Part shown: positions 26,773 through 34,859 of the stretch, piece after piece
Numbering within the stretch: the stretch's first letter is position 1
Layout: each line of letters starts with the position of its first letter
From: Azonexaceae bacterium
Lineage (GTDB): Bacteria; Pseudomonadota; Gammaproteobacteria; Burkholderiales; Rhodocyclaceae
Assembly: GCA_013335535.1 (NCBI GenBank)
Contig: JAAXVL010000023.1
Location: forward strand, 1 to 38,780
Direction of reading: 5' to 3'
DNA: 38,780 bases
Position numbers and translations under genes: made by a program
The notes under the pieces: model-generated
What the model was told of the DNA's origin: nothing
What the model saw: the letters and a program-made list of their open reading frames with translations, nothing else
Database searches by the model: none

Positions 26773-27228
26773 ATGCTCGATACCCAACTCCCCGACTTTT
26801 CCCTGCCCGCCACCAGCGGCACCACTTTCAGCCTGGCAGCCCAAACCGGCAAAGTCGTCGTGATCTATTTTTACCCGAAGGACAGCACGCCTGGCTGCAC
26901 CACCCAGGGACAGAATTTCCGCGATCTGCACGACCAGTTCACCGCCGCCAACGCCGTCATCCTCGGCATCTCGCGCGACAGCCTGAAATCGCATGAGAAC
27001 TTCAAGGCCAAGCAGAGCTTCCCGTTCGAACTCGGTTCCGACGCCGATGAAACCGTCTGCAACCTGTTTGGCGTCATCAAGCAGAAGATGATGTACGGCA
27101 AGCAATGCCGCGGCATCGAGCGCAGCACCTTCGTCATCGACGGCAAGGGCGTCCTGCGTCGTGAATGGCGCGGCGTCAAGGTACCCGGCCACGTCCAAGA
27201 AGTCCTTGATTTCGTCAAAACCATTTAA
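26773..27228 (+). CDS. bcp: Bcp/PrxQ-type thiol peroxidase
   Basis: 151 residues. Reduces hydrogen peroxide and organic hydroperoxides in the cytoplasm. FYPKDSTPGCTTQGQNFRDL gives peroxidatic Cys42 in the PGCT context; the resolving Cys five residues later in E. coli Bcp is Gln47 here. Other cysteines are Cys96 and Cys112. Start ATG 26773 (MLDTQLPDFSLPAT) is the family N-terminus; the frame is open 14 codons earlier. 31 bases separate it from the PhoH-family gene. Confidence 0.92.
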   Translation: MLDTQLPDFSLPATSGTTFSLAAQTGKVVVIYFYPKDSTPGCTTQGQNFRDLHDQFTAANAVILGISRDSLKSHENFKAKQSFPFELGSDADETVCNLFGVIKQKMMYGKQCRGIERSTFVIDGKGVLRREWRGVKVPGHVQEVLDFVKTI

Positions 27229-27259
27229 CCTCCCACCACCCCAACCAAAGGCCCACTCC

Positions 27260-28687
27260 ATGCCGCGCAAGCCCGCAGCCACAAAGAAGCCCGCCGTTAC
27301 CAAGATTTTCGTCCTCGACACCAACGTGCTCATGCACGACCCCAGCAGTCTGTTCCGCTTTGAAGAACACGATGTCTTCCTGCCCATCATGACGCTGGAA
27401 GAACTCGACAACCACAAGAAGGGCATGTCTGAAATTGCCCGCAACGCCCGCCAGACCTCCCGCATGCTCGACGAGCTGCTGGCCGCCAACGGCGAGGACG
27501 ACATCGACGAAGGCATCGATCTCTACGCCCCGTCGAAAAAACTGGCCAGTGGCCGCCTCTTCCTGCAGACCGAAGCGATCAGTGCCGACCTGCCGCAAGG
27601 CCTGCCGACCTCGAAGGTCGACAACCAGATCCTCTCGGTCGTCATCCATCTCCAGAAAAAATTCCCGAAACGCCCGGTCATCCTGGTGTCGAAAGACATC
27701 AACATGCGCATCAAGTCGCGCGCCCTCAACCTGCTCGCCGAAGACTACTTCAACGACAAGGTGCTCGAGGACACCGACATCCTCTACTCCGGCACCCGCG
27801 CCCTGCCCGATAATTTCTGGGACAAGCACGGCAAGGGCATGGAGTCGTGGAAGAAGGACAGCCGCACCTACTACAAGGTCACCGGCCCGCTCTGCCCGCA
27901 GATGCTGGTCAATGAATGTATCTGGCTCGAAAAGGATGGCTTCTCGGCCATCGTCAAGGAAACCGCCGGCAAGACAGCCGTCCTCGAAACGCTGATCGAC
28001 TACAGCCACCCCAAGAACGCCGTGTGGGGCATCATGGCGCGCAATCGCGAACAGAATTTCGCGATGAACCTGCTCATGAACCCGGACATCGATTTCGTCA
28101 CGCTGCTCGGGCAAGCTGGTACCGGCAAGACCCTGCTAACCCTGGCCGCTGCGCTGACCCAGGTGCTGGAAACCAAGCTGTTTGCCGAAATCATCATGAC
28201 CCGCGCTACCGTGCCGGTCGGCGAAGACATTGGTTTCCTGCCCGGCACGGAAGAGGAAAAGATGGCGCCGTGGATGGGTGCCCTCGAAGACAACCTCGAC
28301 GTACTGACCCATACCGACGAAAACAGCAGCCCTTACGGCGGCGATTGGGGCAAGGCCGCGACCAACGACATTGTCCGTTCGCGAATCAAGGTCAAGTCGA
28401 TGAATTTCATGCGTGGCCGGACCTTCCTCAAGAAATTCCTGATCATCGACGAGGCGCAAAATCTCACGCCGAAGCAGATGAAAACGCTGGTCACGCGCGC
28501 CGGCCCCGGCACCAAGGTCGTCTGCCTCGGCAACATCGCGCAGATCGATACGCCCTACCTGACCGAAGGCAGTTCTGGCCTGACCTACGTCGTCGACCGC
28601 TTCAAGGGCTGGCCGCACTCCGGTCACATTACGTTACAACGCGGGGAACGTTCCCGCTTGGCTGACCACGCAGCCGAAGTGCTATAA
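27260..28687 (+). CDS. PIN-PhoH family ATPase (PhoH2/YlaK type)
   Basis: 475 residues. An N-terminal PIN ribonuclease-like domain (KIFVLDTNVLMHDP with Asp20 and Asn22) is joined to a C-terminal PhoH P-loop ATPase. Walker A is GQAGTGKT at residues 284-291; FLIIDEAQNLTPKQMKTLVTRAG is Walker B and sensor region; LGNIAQIDTPYL follows. Related PhoH2 proteins have RNA helicase/RNase activity. Start ATG 27260 is chosen because the PIN domain starts just after; the open frame extends into bcp. AAAGG lies before the start. A strong terminator follows 16 bases after the stop. Confidence 0.9.
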   Translation: MPRKPAATKKPAVTKIFVLDTNVLMHDPSSLFRFEEHDVFLPIMTLEELDNHKKGMSEIARNARQTSRMLDELLAANGEDDIDEGIDLYAPSKKLASGRLFLQTEAISADLPQGLPTSKVDNQILSVVIHLQKKFPKRPVILVSKDINMRIKSRALNLLAEDYFNDKVLEDTDILYSGTRALPDNFWDKHGKGMESWKKDSRTYYKVTGPLCPQMLVNECIWLEKDGFSAIVKETAGKTAVLETLIDYSHPKNAVWGIMARNREQNFAMNLLMNPDIDFVTLLGQAGTGKTLLTLAAALTQVLETKLFAEIIMTRATVPVGEDIGFLPGTEEEKMAPWMGALEDNLDVLTHTDENSSPYGGDWGKAATNDIVRSRIKVKSMNFMRGRTFLKKFLIIDEAQNLTPKQMKTLVTRAGPGTKVVCLGNIAQIDTPYLTEGSSGLTYVVDRFKGWPHSGHITLQRGERSRLADHAAEVL

Positions 28688-28702
28688 TCGCGCCAACTAA
28701 TA

Positions 28703-28731
28703 AAGGGGCCGTGTCAGTGACACGGCCCTTT
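28703..28731 (+). terminator. Rho-independent terminator after the PhoH-family gene
   Basis: Stem GGGCCGTGTC / GACACGGCCC (28706-28715 and 28719-28728), loop AGT, flanked by A-rich 5' and T-rich 3' sides (AAAG / TTTC). Confidence 0.9.
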
Positions 28732-28772
28732 CGTTTCAACCACGGATTGATTGCTTCCGCCGGAGGAGTTTC

Positions 28773-30035
28773 TTGAAACGTCGCGATTTTCTGGCATCAG
28801 CCGCAGCACTCTCGCTATTCGTCACCGACGCCTGGGCAGCCAAAAAACAGGCCAAAGCCACTTCGTCCAAGGCTACCGCAAGCAAAGCCAAAGGCGCAGC
28901 CGGCAAGGGGTCGAAGAAGTCCACCTCGAAACATGGGCAACATAAAGGCAAAGTCAGCTACAAGCCACACGAACCGGTCACCCATACCGCCGAAGACCCG
29001 GTCATCGAACGACCTCCACAAGGTACGTCCGCCTCCCGCCTGCCGCCTGTCAAAGCACCAGAACCGCCGAGCGAATGGCGCACCTTTGAAATCACGACGA
29101 CGGTCAACCTAAAAAACAGGAGTGGCGCCGCCAAACTCTGGCTGCCCCTGCCACTCAATCAGGACACGCTTTATCAACGTACCCTAGGACACACCTGGGC
29201 CGGCAACCAGGCCAACGCCAGCATGCGCCGTTTGCCGGATGGCGACCTTGAGGTTTTCTACTGCGAATGGCCGGATAGCGGCGATGCCCGCCTGCAACTG
29301 ACCACCCTGGTCACCACCGCCGACCGCCATTTCGACGTCACCAAGCGGACCGTCGCCCCGGAACGCGAAGACATCCTGCGCCGCAACCTGCAGGCCTCCC
29401 AGCTCATCCCCAACGATGGTCTGGCTTTCCAGCTTGGCGAGCGAATTCTGGGACGCATCAAGGATCCGGTTGCGCAGGCAAAAGCTATTTATGAATGGGT
29501 CGTAGACAACACAATTTACGATGTCTCACTGCCCGGCTGCGGCACCGGCGATGTCCGCCGACAGCTCATCCAGGGGCAATACGGCGGACGTTCCGCTGAC
29601 ATCAACGGCCTCTTCGTCTCGATCTGCCGAGCCATCGGCATCCCGGCACGCTGTGTCTATGGCATGCGCACCGGATCGTCACGACTGTTTCGCAGCCTCG
29701 GTCTGGGCGGCGACGATGCGACGCGCGGTCATCATGTCCGCGCCGAATTCTACGTGCCGGGCTACGGCTGGATTCCCGTCGACCCCAGCGATGTGCGCCG
29801 CGCGATTTCCATGGAAGTTCTTTCAGACCGCGACAGCAAGCTGATCTCGCTGAAGAAAATCCTGTTCGGTGTGTGGGAAATGAACTGGATTGCCTTCAAT
29901 CTGGGGAGCGATGTCGTTCTGCCCGGAAAGAATGCCGCCGTCCCCTTTCTCCTCTTGCCGCAACTCGAGTCATCGGCCAGCCGCGCCGATCCAGCCCTCC
30001 AGTACAGCATCCGCACCCGACAGGTCGTCTTGTAG
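28773..30035 (+). CDS. Transglutaminase-fold protein with Cys-to-Ser at active site
   Basis: 420 residues. Begins at TTG 28773, supported by GGAGGAG 4 bases upstream. Tat-like signal MKRRDFLASAAALSLFVTDAWA, then a Lys/Ala/Ser-rich linker to about residue 62, then a transglutaminase-like domain (about 225-345). The catalytic His321 and Asp337 are present in HVRAEFYVPGYGWIPVDPSD. At the nucleophile position, where related proteins have C-A-D-x-N, this one reads GGRSADINGLF with Ser274 (codon TCC at 29592). It may be a non-catalytic binding protein or use serine. It is exported, probably acting in the cell envelope. It converges on dnaB with only 6 bases between the stops. Confidence 0.83.
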   Translation: MKRRDFLASAAALSLFVTDAWAAKKQAKATSSKATASKAKGAAGKGSKKSTSKHGQHKGKVSYKPHEPVTHTAEDPVIERPPQGTSASRLPPVKAPEPPSEWRTFEITTTVNLKNRSGAAKLWLPLPLNQDTLYQRTLGHTWAGNQANASMRRLPDGDLEVFYCEWPDSGDARLQLTTLVTTADRHFDVTKRTVAPEREDILRRNLQASQLIPNDGLAFQLGERILGRIKDPVAQAKAIYEWVVDNTIYDVSLPGCGTGDVRRQLIQGQYGGRSADINGLFVSICRAIGIPARCVYGMRTGSSRLFRSLGLGGDDATRGHHVRAEFYVPGYGWIPVDPSDVRRAISMEVLSDRDSKLISLKKILFGVWEMNWIAFNLGSDVVLPGKNAAVPFLLLPQLESSASRADPALQYSIRTRQVVL

Positions 30036-30041
30036 GCAACC

Positions 30042-31451
30042 TCAGTTCTGGGAATCCACGAAGCCACCGCTCGCCAGATTTTCGAAGCGGGTGTATTCCC
30101 CGATAAAAGCCATGCGCACGGTCCCGGTCGGGCCGTTACGCTGCTTGCCGATGATGACTTCGGCCATACCCTTGTTATCCTGGCTTTCCTTGTTGTAGTA
30201 CTCGTCGCGATACATCATCAGAATCACGTCGGCATCCTGTTCGATAGCCCCTGATTCGCGCAAGTCGGACATCATGGGGCGCTTGTCCGTCCGCTCCTCG
30301 ACCTTACGCGACAACTGCGATAGCGCAACGATGGGCACCTGCAGCTCTTTGGCCAGCGACTTGATCGAGCGGGAGATTTCCGAAACCTCGGTCGCCCGGT
30401 TTTCGCCCTGCCGGTTGCCGCTCATCAGCTGTATGTAATCGATTACCAGCAATCCGAGCTTGCCGCCGTATTGACGAGCTAGGCGCCGGGCGCGGGCGCG
30501 CAGATTGGCCGGGCTCAAACCACCCGTTTCGTCAATATAAATAGGCGCTTCATGCAACTTGCCGAGGGCAAATGAAAGCCGAGACCACTCGTCATCGGAC
30601 ATTCGTCCGGTACGCAAACTCTGCGAATTAAGACGCCCGATCGATGCCAGCATCCGCATGGCCAACTGGGCACCTCCCATTTCCATGGAAAAGACGCCAA
30701 CGGGCAAACCACTTTCCACCGCCACATTTTCAGCAATATTCAGAGCGAACGCCGTCTTGCCCATTGAAGGACGACCCGCAACAATGATCAGGTCGCCCGG
30801 CTGGAAGCCCGACGTCTTCTGGTCAAGATCGATGAAGCCAGTGGGAACGCCCGTGATATCCGAAGGATTGTCGCGGTCATGCAACTCTTGGATCCGCTCT
30901 ACCACCTGGGTCAGCAGGGGATTGATGTGAACGAAACCCTCACTATGTCCGGCCCCCGCTTCTGCAATCCTGAAAATCTTCGATTCCGCTTCATCAAGCA
31001 GCGTCTCGGCATCTCGCCCTAGCGGATTCAGAGCATCGGCTGCGATTTCATCAGCCGTGGCAACAAGCTTGCGCAAAACCGAACGCTCACGAACGATTTC
31101 GGCGTAGCGCTTGATATTGGCCGCCGACGGCGTATTCGCTGCTAACTCGCCAAGGTATGCCAGGCCACCGGTCTGATCCCCCTCACCGGCCGCATCAAGT
31201 GCCTCGGCAACCGTAACCACATCGGCCGGCTTGGCGTTATCCAGCAACTTGCGAATCTGCCGAAAAATCCGCCGGTGTTCATCCCGGTAAAAGTCGGTTT
31301 CTGCAACCTGATCGCCGATTCGATCCCAGGCCTGGTTATCCAGCAACAAGCCGCCAAGAACCGACTGCTCGGCCTCGATGGAGTGCGGAGGAACCCGCAG
31401 GTGATCCAGAGTGGAATCGGAAATTTTCGGCTTGGGCGGACGTTGATTCAT
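30042..31451 (-). CDS. dnaB: Replicative DNA helicase DnaB
   Basis: 469 residues. Hexameric 5'-3' helicase of the replication fork. N-terminal primase-interacting domain (PPHSIEAEQSVLGGLLLDNQAWDRI), linker helix, and RecA-like C-domain with Walker A GRPSMGKT at residues 226-233, LLVIDYIQLMSG and ALSQLSRKVEERTDKRP. Lies downstream of rpsF-priB-rpsR-rplI, but a strong terminator sits between rplI and this gene, so it probably also has its own promoter or depends on read-through. No clear Shine-Dalgarno sequence is seen before the ATG at 31451. Confidence 0.97.
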   Translation of the reverse strand: MNQRPPKPKISDSTLDHLRVPPHSIEAEQSVLGGLLLDNQAWDRIGDQVAETDFYRDEHRRIFRQIRKLLDNAKPADVVTVAEALDAAGEGDQTGGLAYLGELAANTPSAANIKRYAEIVRERSVLRKLVATADEIAADALNPLGRDAETLLDEAESKIFRIAEAGAGHSEGFVHINPLLTQVVERIQELHDRDNPSDITGVPTGFIDLDQKTSGFQPGDLIIVAGRPSMGKTAFALNIAENVAVESGLPVGVFSMEMGGAQLAMRMLASIGRLNSQSLRTGRMSDDEWSRLSFALGKLHEAPIYIDETGGLSPANLRARARRLARQYGGKLGLLVIDYIQLMSGNRQGENRATEVSEISRSIKSLAKELQVPIVALSQLSRKVEERTDKRPMMSDLRESGAIEQDADVILMMYRDEYYNKESQDNKGMAEVIIGKQRNGPTGTVRMAFIGEYTRFENLASGGFVDSQN

Positions 31452-31459
31452 GGCAGCAA

Positions 31460-31495
31460 GTTTAAATTAAAAAGGCCTCGCAATTGCGAGGCCTT
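31460..31495 (-). terminator. Rho-independent terminator of the rpsF-rplI operon
   Basis: Perfect palindromic stem at 31472-31495 (AAGGCCTCGC with its complement, centred on AATT), followed on the minus strand by TTTTTAATTTAAA. It lies 21 bases after the rplI stop and 20 bases before the dnaB start. Confidence 0.9.
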
Positions 31496-31516
31496 CTTGG
31501 TGGGGGATAACCGAAA

Positions 31517-31963
31517 TTACTCGGCTACCACGGCCACGGTGATGTTGGCCAGCACATCGGTGTGCAGCGCAACGTCGAGCGGGAATTCGCCGATTGCCTT
31601 GAGCGGACCGTCCGGCATGCGGATAGCCGACTTGTCGACATCGAAACCGGCAACCTTGAGCGCATCAGCGATATCGACGTTACCGACGGAACCAAACAGA
31701 CGGCCGTCCATGCCGGCCTTGCGGGCCACGGACACGGCGGTACCATTCATCTTGTCGGCAACACCCTGGGCAGCAGCCAGCTTTTCAGCGGCGAGCTTTT
31801 CAAGTTCGGCACGGCGCGTTTCGAACTCGGCCATGGCGGCCGGCGTGGCGCGCTTGGCCATGCGTTGCGGAATCAGGAAATTACGGGCGTAGCCATCCTT
31901 GACCTTGACGACATCGCCGAGGTTACCGAGGTTAACAACCTTTTCGAGCAGAATAATTTGCAT
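31517..31963 (-). CDS. rplI: 50S ribosomal protein L9
   Basis: 148 residues. [32 protein letters not shown] is the L9 signature; a long helix (residues 42-74) links the two RNA-binding domains. Strong GAGGAGA ribosome site 7 bases before ATG. Follows rpsR by 18 bases. Confidence 0.97.
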   Translation of the reverse strand: MQIILLEKVVNLGNLGDVVKVKDGYARNFLIPQRMAKRATPAAMAEFETRRAELEKLAAEKLAAAQGVADKMNGTAVSVARKAGMDGRLFGSVGNVDIADALKVAGFDVDKSAIRMPDGPLKAIGEFPLDVALHTDVLANITVAVVAE

Positions 31964-31981
31964 GTTTCGTCTCCTCGAAAA

Positions 31982-32257
31982 TTATTGATGGTTGTCGGTA
32001 TACGGCAGCAGGGCCATGAAGCGGGCACGCTTGATAGCGGTGCCCAGCTGGCGCTGGTAGCCTGCCTTGGTGCCGGTCAGACGAGCCGGCATGATCTTGG
32101 CGTTTTCCTGGATGAATTCCTTGAGGACATCCACATCCTTGTAGTCGATCTGTTCGACCTTTTCAGCCGTGAAGCGGCAGAACTTGCGACGCTTGAACAG
32201 GCCGCCACCGCGCTTCTTTTTCTTGTCGTCATCCTTCTTCTTGAAGAATCGAGCCAT
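31982..32257 (-). CDS. rpsR: 30S ribosomal protein S18
   Basis: 91 residues. A Lys/Asp-rich N-terminus ([19 protein letters not shown]) precedes the conserved S18 core ([27 protein letters not shown] and [22 protein letters not shown]). Its start and GGAAGGA ribosome site lie inside the end of priB, with a 29-base overlap, so its translation is likely coupled to priB. Confidence 0.97.
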   Translation of the reverse strand: MARFFKKKDDDKKKKRGGGLFKRRKFCRFTAEKVEQIDYKDVDVLKEFIQENAKIMPARLTGTKAGYQRQLGTAIKRARFMALLPYTDNHQ

Positions 32258-32558
32258 TTTCGTTTCCTTCCAAAAATTCGAGTGTATTCACATGCAGTAC
32301 GGGAGCCTTGCTGTTGCGGCTCTTGGCAGCCAGAAATCCAGTCAGTTTGACTACCCCACCGAGGGGAGCTGCCTCCAGCCAGCGGGCAGATTCACCCAGG
32401 GCTACGACAGCAATTTCCACTTCCACCAAGCGCTCTGCACCACTTTCAGTTTGCGAGGAGCTGTGTTGCAGCCATCCTTCGCTTACCGGAACACCGGCCG
32501 GTGTGTAGCGCAATGCTTTGCGCTCGACCAGTTTGCCCGAGAGTGTGATGCAGTTCAG
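32229..32558 (-). CDS. priB: Primosomal replication protein N, CTG start
   Basis: 109 residues if translation starts at CTG 32558. PriB is an OB-fold single-stranded-DNA-binding protein that helps PriA restart stalled forks. The codons from 32558 read [16 protein letters not shown], then [13 protein letters not shown], which matches the family beginning (MN-x-L-x-L-SG). No ATG, GTG or TTG occurs between the in-frame rpsF stop and TTG 32513; starting at TTG would delete the first beta-strand. A weak GGGA lies 7 bases before CTG. The C-terminus extends past the usual end and overlaps rpsR by 29 bases. Operon rpsF-priB-rpsR-rplI is classical. Confidence 0.85.
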   Translation of the reverse strand: MNCITLSGKLVERKALRYTPAGVPVSEGWLQHSSSQTESGAERLVEVEIAVVALGESARWLEAAPLGGVVKLTGFLAAKSRNSKAPVLHVNTLEFLEGNENGSILQEEG

Positions 32559-32579
32559 CCGTAATTCCCGTACAGAGTC

Positions 32580-32963
32580 TTAGGCAGCAGCCGCTTCAAC
32601 CGGAGCAGCCGGAGCTGCGTCGCCAGGCATCATCGACTTGGACTTCTCTTCCTTCATCATCGGGGAAGGAGTCGTCACAGCCGCTTTCATCTTGACGGTC
32701 AGGTGGCGCAGCACAGCGTCGTTGAACTTGAACGAATGTTCGAGTTCGTTCAGCGTTTCGCCGTCGCACTCGATGTTCATCAGAACGTAGTGAGCCTTGT
32801 GGATCTTCTGGATCGGGTAAGCCAGCTGACGACGGCCCCAATCTTCCAGACGATGGATCGTGCCGTTCTTGGCGGCAACAATGGCGCGATAGCGCTCGAC
32901 CATGCCGGGCACCTGTTCGCTTTGGTCCGGATGGACGATAAAGCAGATTTCGTAATGGCGCAT
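32580..32963 (-). CDS. rpsF: 30S ribosomal protein S6
   Basis: 127 residues. [29 protein letters not shown] and [22 protein letters not shown] are S6 signatures. The C-terminal tail is Ala/Pro-rich ([10 protein letters not shown]), longer than in E. coli before any glutamylation site. Strong AAAGGAGA ribosome site before the ATG. First gene of the ribosomal operon. Confidence 0.97.
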   Translation of the reverse strand: MRHYEICFIVHPDQSEQVPGMVERYRAIVAAKNGTIHRLEDWGRRQLAYPIQKIHKAHYVLMNIECDGETLNELEHSFKFNDAVLRHLTVKMKAAVTTPSPMMKEEKSKSMMPGDAAPAAPVEAAAA

Positions 32964-33018
32964 GCAATCTCCTTTTGGGATAAACCCTCCGCCATGCGGG
33001 TGCGGTAGGGCAAGGTGG

Positions 33019-33050
33019 AAAAGCCCACGACTATATCAGAATTCGTGGGC
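33019..33050 (-). terminator. Terminator of the acyl-CoA dehydrogenase gene
   Basis: Minus strand shows GCCCACGA, a 12-base loop, TCGTGGGC and then TTTTCC. It lies 27 bases after the acyl-CoA dehydrogenase stop. The loop contains a possible extended -10 box for rpsF. Confidence 0.75.
33030..33038 (-). promoter_or_regulatory. Possible extended -10 box for the rpsF operon
   Basis: Minus strand TGATATAGT (33038-33030) fits TG-n-TATAAT with one mismatch. No good -35 box is placed 17 bases upstream, which is tolerable for an extended -10 promoter. It lies in the loop of the terminator just described, 67 bases before the rpsF start. Confidence 0.35.
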
Positions 33051-33077
33051 CTTTGGGGGATAATAGGAAACTGATTA

Positions 33078-34859
33078 TCAGAAACTGTCGTCGGCGAGCG
33101 CCAAGGCACCAGTAGCACCGGCAACCACAGATTCGGCCAGCCCCTCAGCCTGAGTCAGGAAATGGTCGGCATAAAACCTCGTCGTTGCCAGTTTGGCCGC
33201 CCAGAAAGGATCATTTCCACCCGCAACCATCTTGTTGCGCGCCACCACGGCAGCGCGCCCCATCTGCCAACCACCAGCAACAATGCCGAACAGATGGAGA
33301 AATGGCACAGCGCCTGCGTGTGCCGCCTTCGGATCGGTCGAAAAATTAGCAACAATCCATAAAACAGCACGTTCCAGCGCGTCGACTGCAGCATTCTGAC
33401 GGGCGCCGATGGCAGCCAGATCGCCATCAAGCTGCGTTGCTGCAGCCCGCATGTCGGCGATAACTGCCATGATCGTTGCCCCTTTTTCGCGGGCGATCTT
33501 GCGACCGATCAGGTCATTGGCCTGGATGGCTGTCGTTCCCTCGTAAATGGCGGTAATGCGCGCATCGCGCAAATGCTGGGCGGCCCCGGTTTCTTCGATG
33601 TAGCCCATGCCACCATGCACCTGCACACCCAGCGAAGCAATATCGATGGCGCTTTCGGTGCTCCAGCCCTTGACGACCGGAATCAAGAGGTCGGCAAATG
33701 CCCGCGCTTTTTCGCGCGCCGCTGCATCCTGACTGGCGTGTGCATTGTCCTGCGCAGCGGCAGTGACATAAGCCAGCGCGCGCATGGCTTCGATGCGGGC
33801 GCGCATGGAGAGCAGCATGCGGCGAACATCCGGATGCTTGATGATCGGCACCTTAGGCCCGCCCCGGACACCGACTTCCGTGCCTTGGACACGATCCTTG
33901 GCATAAGTGACTGCGCGCTGGTAGGCTCGCTCGGCATCACCCAGACCTTCAAGACCGACATTGAAGCGGGCCGCATTCATCATGATGAACATGTATTCGA
34001 GGCCGCGGTTTTCCTCACCGACCAGCGTACCTATTGCCCCGCCGTGGTCACCAAAGGCCAGGACCGCCGTCGGGCTGCCGTGAATTCCCAGCTTGTGTTC
34101 GATGGAAACGCAATAGACGTCATTGCGCTCACCAGGCGTGCCATCGGCCTTGAGAAGAAACTTGGGCACGACAAATAGCGAAATGCCCTTGACGCCTTCC
34201 GGTGCATTGGGAGTCCGCGCCAGCACGAGATGGACAATATTGTCCGTCATGTCGTGCTCGCCGTAGGTGATGAAAATCTTCTGGCCGAAAATCCGGTAGG
34301 TTCCATCACCCACTGGCTCGGCACGCGAACGCACGGCTGCCAGATCTGAACCGGCAGAGGGCTCGGTCAAATTCATTGTGCCGGTCCACTCACCGGAAAC
34401 GAGATTCGGCAGATAAGCTGCCTTCTGCTCATCGGTTCCGGCAATCATCAAGGCCTCGATGGCGCCTTGCGTCAACATCGGGCACAGCGAGAAGGCGTGA
34501 TTGGAAGCCTTCCACATTTCACTGACTGCCGTAGACAGGAGCTTGGGCAAGCCCTGTCCACCAAACTCCGGGTCGCAGCCCAGGCCATTCCAGCCATTGT
34601 CAACAAACTGACGGTAGGCTTCCTTGAATCCTGGAGAAGTCGTAACGACGGTATCTTTCCATTTGGCGCCATCCCTGTCGCCAACCCTGTTCAATGGCGA
34701 CAGAACTTCACCGGCAAAGCGGGCAGCCTCCTCCAGAATGGCATCCACGACGTCGGGCGTTGCCTCCTCACAGCCAGGCAGAGAGACCACCTGATCAAGA
34801 CCAGCCAGTTCCTGCATGACAAAACGCATTTCTTTCAGCGGGGCACGATATTCGCTCAT
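33078..34859 (-). CDS. Acyl-CoA dehydrogenase (long form, about 590 residues)
   Basis: 593 residues. FAD flavoenzyme oxidising an acyl-CoA to the enoyl-CoA, passing electrons to ETF. MNLTEPSAGSDLAAVRSRA and GTYRIFGQKIFITYGEHD are FAD/substrate signatures; HGGMGYIEETGAAQHLRDARITAIYEGTTAIQ is the second family motif. Its length and N- and C-terminal extensions match the DmdC/AcdB-like branch found in betaproteobacteria, so chain-length preference is uncertain. Start overlaps the FimV-like stop as ATGA, with GGAAAG upstream. etfB-etfA, its likely partner, lies 2.5 kb upstream on the same strand. Confidence 0.92.
   Translation of the reverse strand: MSEYRAPLKEMRFVMQELAGLDQVVSLPGCEEATPDVVDAILEEAARFAGEVLSPLNRVGDRDGAKWKDTVVTTSPGFKEAYRQFVDNGWNGLGCDPEFGGQGLPKLLSTAVSEMWKASNHAFSLCPMLTQGAIEALMIAGTDEQKAAYLPNLVSGEWTGTMNLTEPSAGSDLAAVRSRAEPVGDGTYRIFGQKIFITYGEHDMTDNIVHLVLARTPNAPEGVKGISLFVVPKFLLKADGTPGERNDVYCVSIEHKLGIHGSPTAVLAFGDHGGAIGTLVGEENRGLEYMFIMMNAARFNVGLEGLGDAERAYQRAVTYAKDRVQGTEVGVRGGPKVPIIKHPDVRRMLLSMRARIEAMRALAYVTAAAQDNAHASQDAAAREKARAFADLLIPVVKGWSTESAIDIASLGVQVHGGMGYIEETGAAQHLRDARITAIYEGTTAIQANDLIGRKIAREKGATIMAVIADMRAAATQLDGDLAAIGARQNAAVDALERAVLWIVANFSTDPKAAHAGAVPFLHLFGIVAGGWQMGRAAVVARNKMVAGGNDPFWAAKLATTRFYADHFLTQAEGLAESVVAGATGALALADDSF

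Noticed and set aside
28655..28687. TATAAT at 28683-28688 with TTGGCT upstream at the end of the PhoH-family gene
   Set aside because: The spacer is about 19 bases and the strong terminator immediately after would stop such a transcript before the next gene.
29095..29120. CGGTCAACC followed by TAAAAAAC in the transglutaminase-fold gene, resembling the dispersed motif
   Set aside because: Only nine core bases match and the flank is shifted; may be a decayed copy but not counted.
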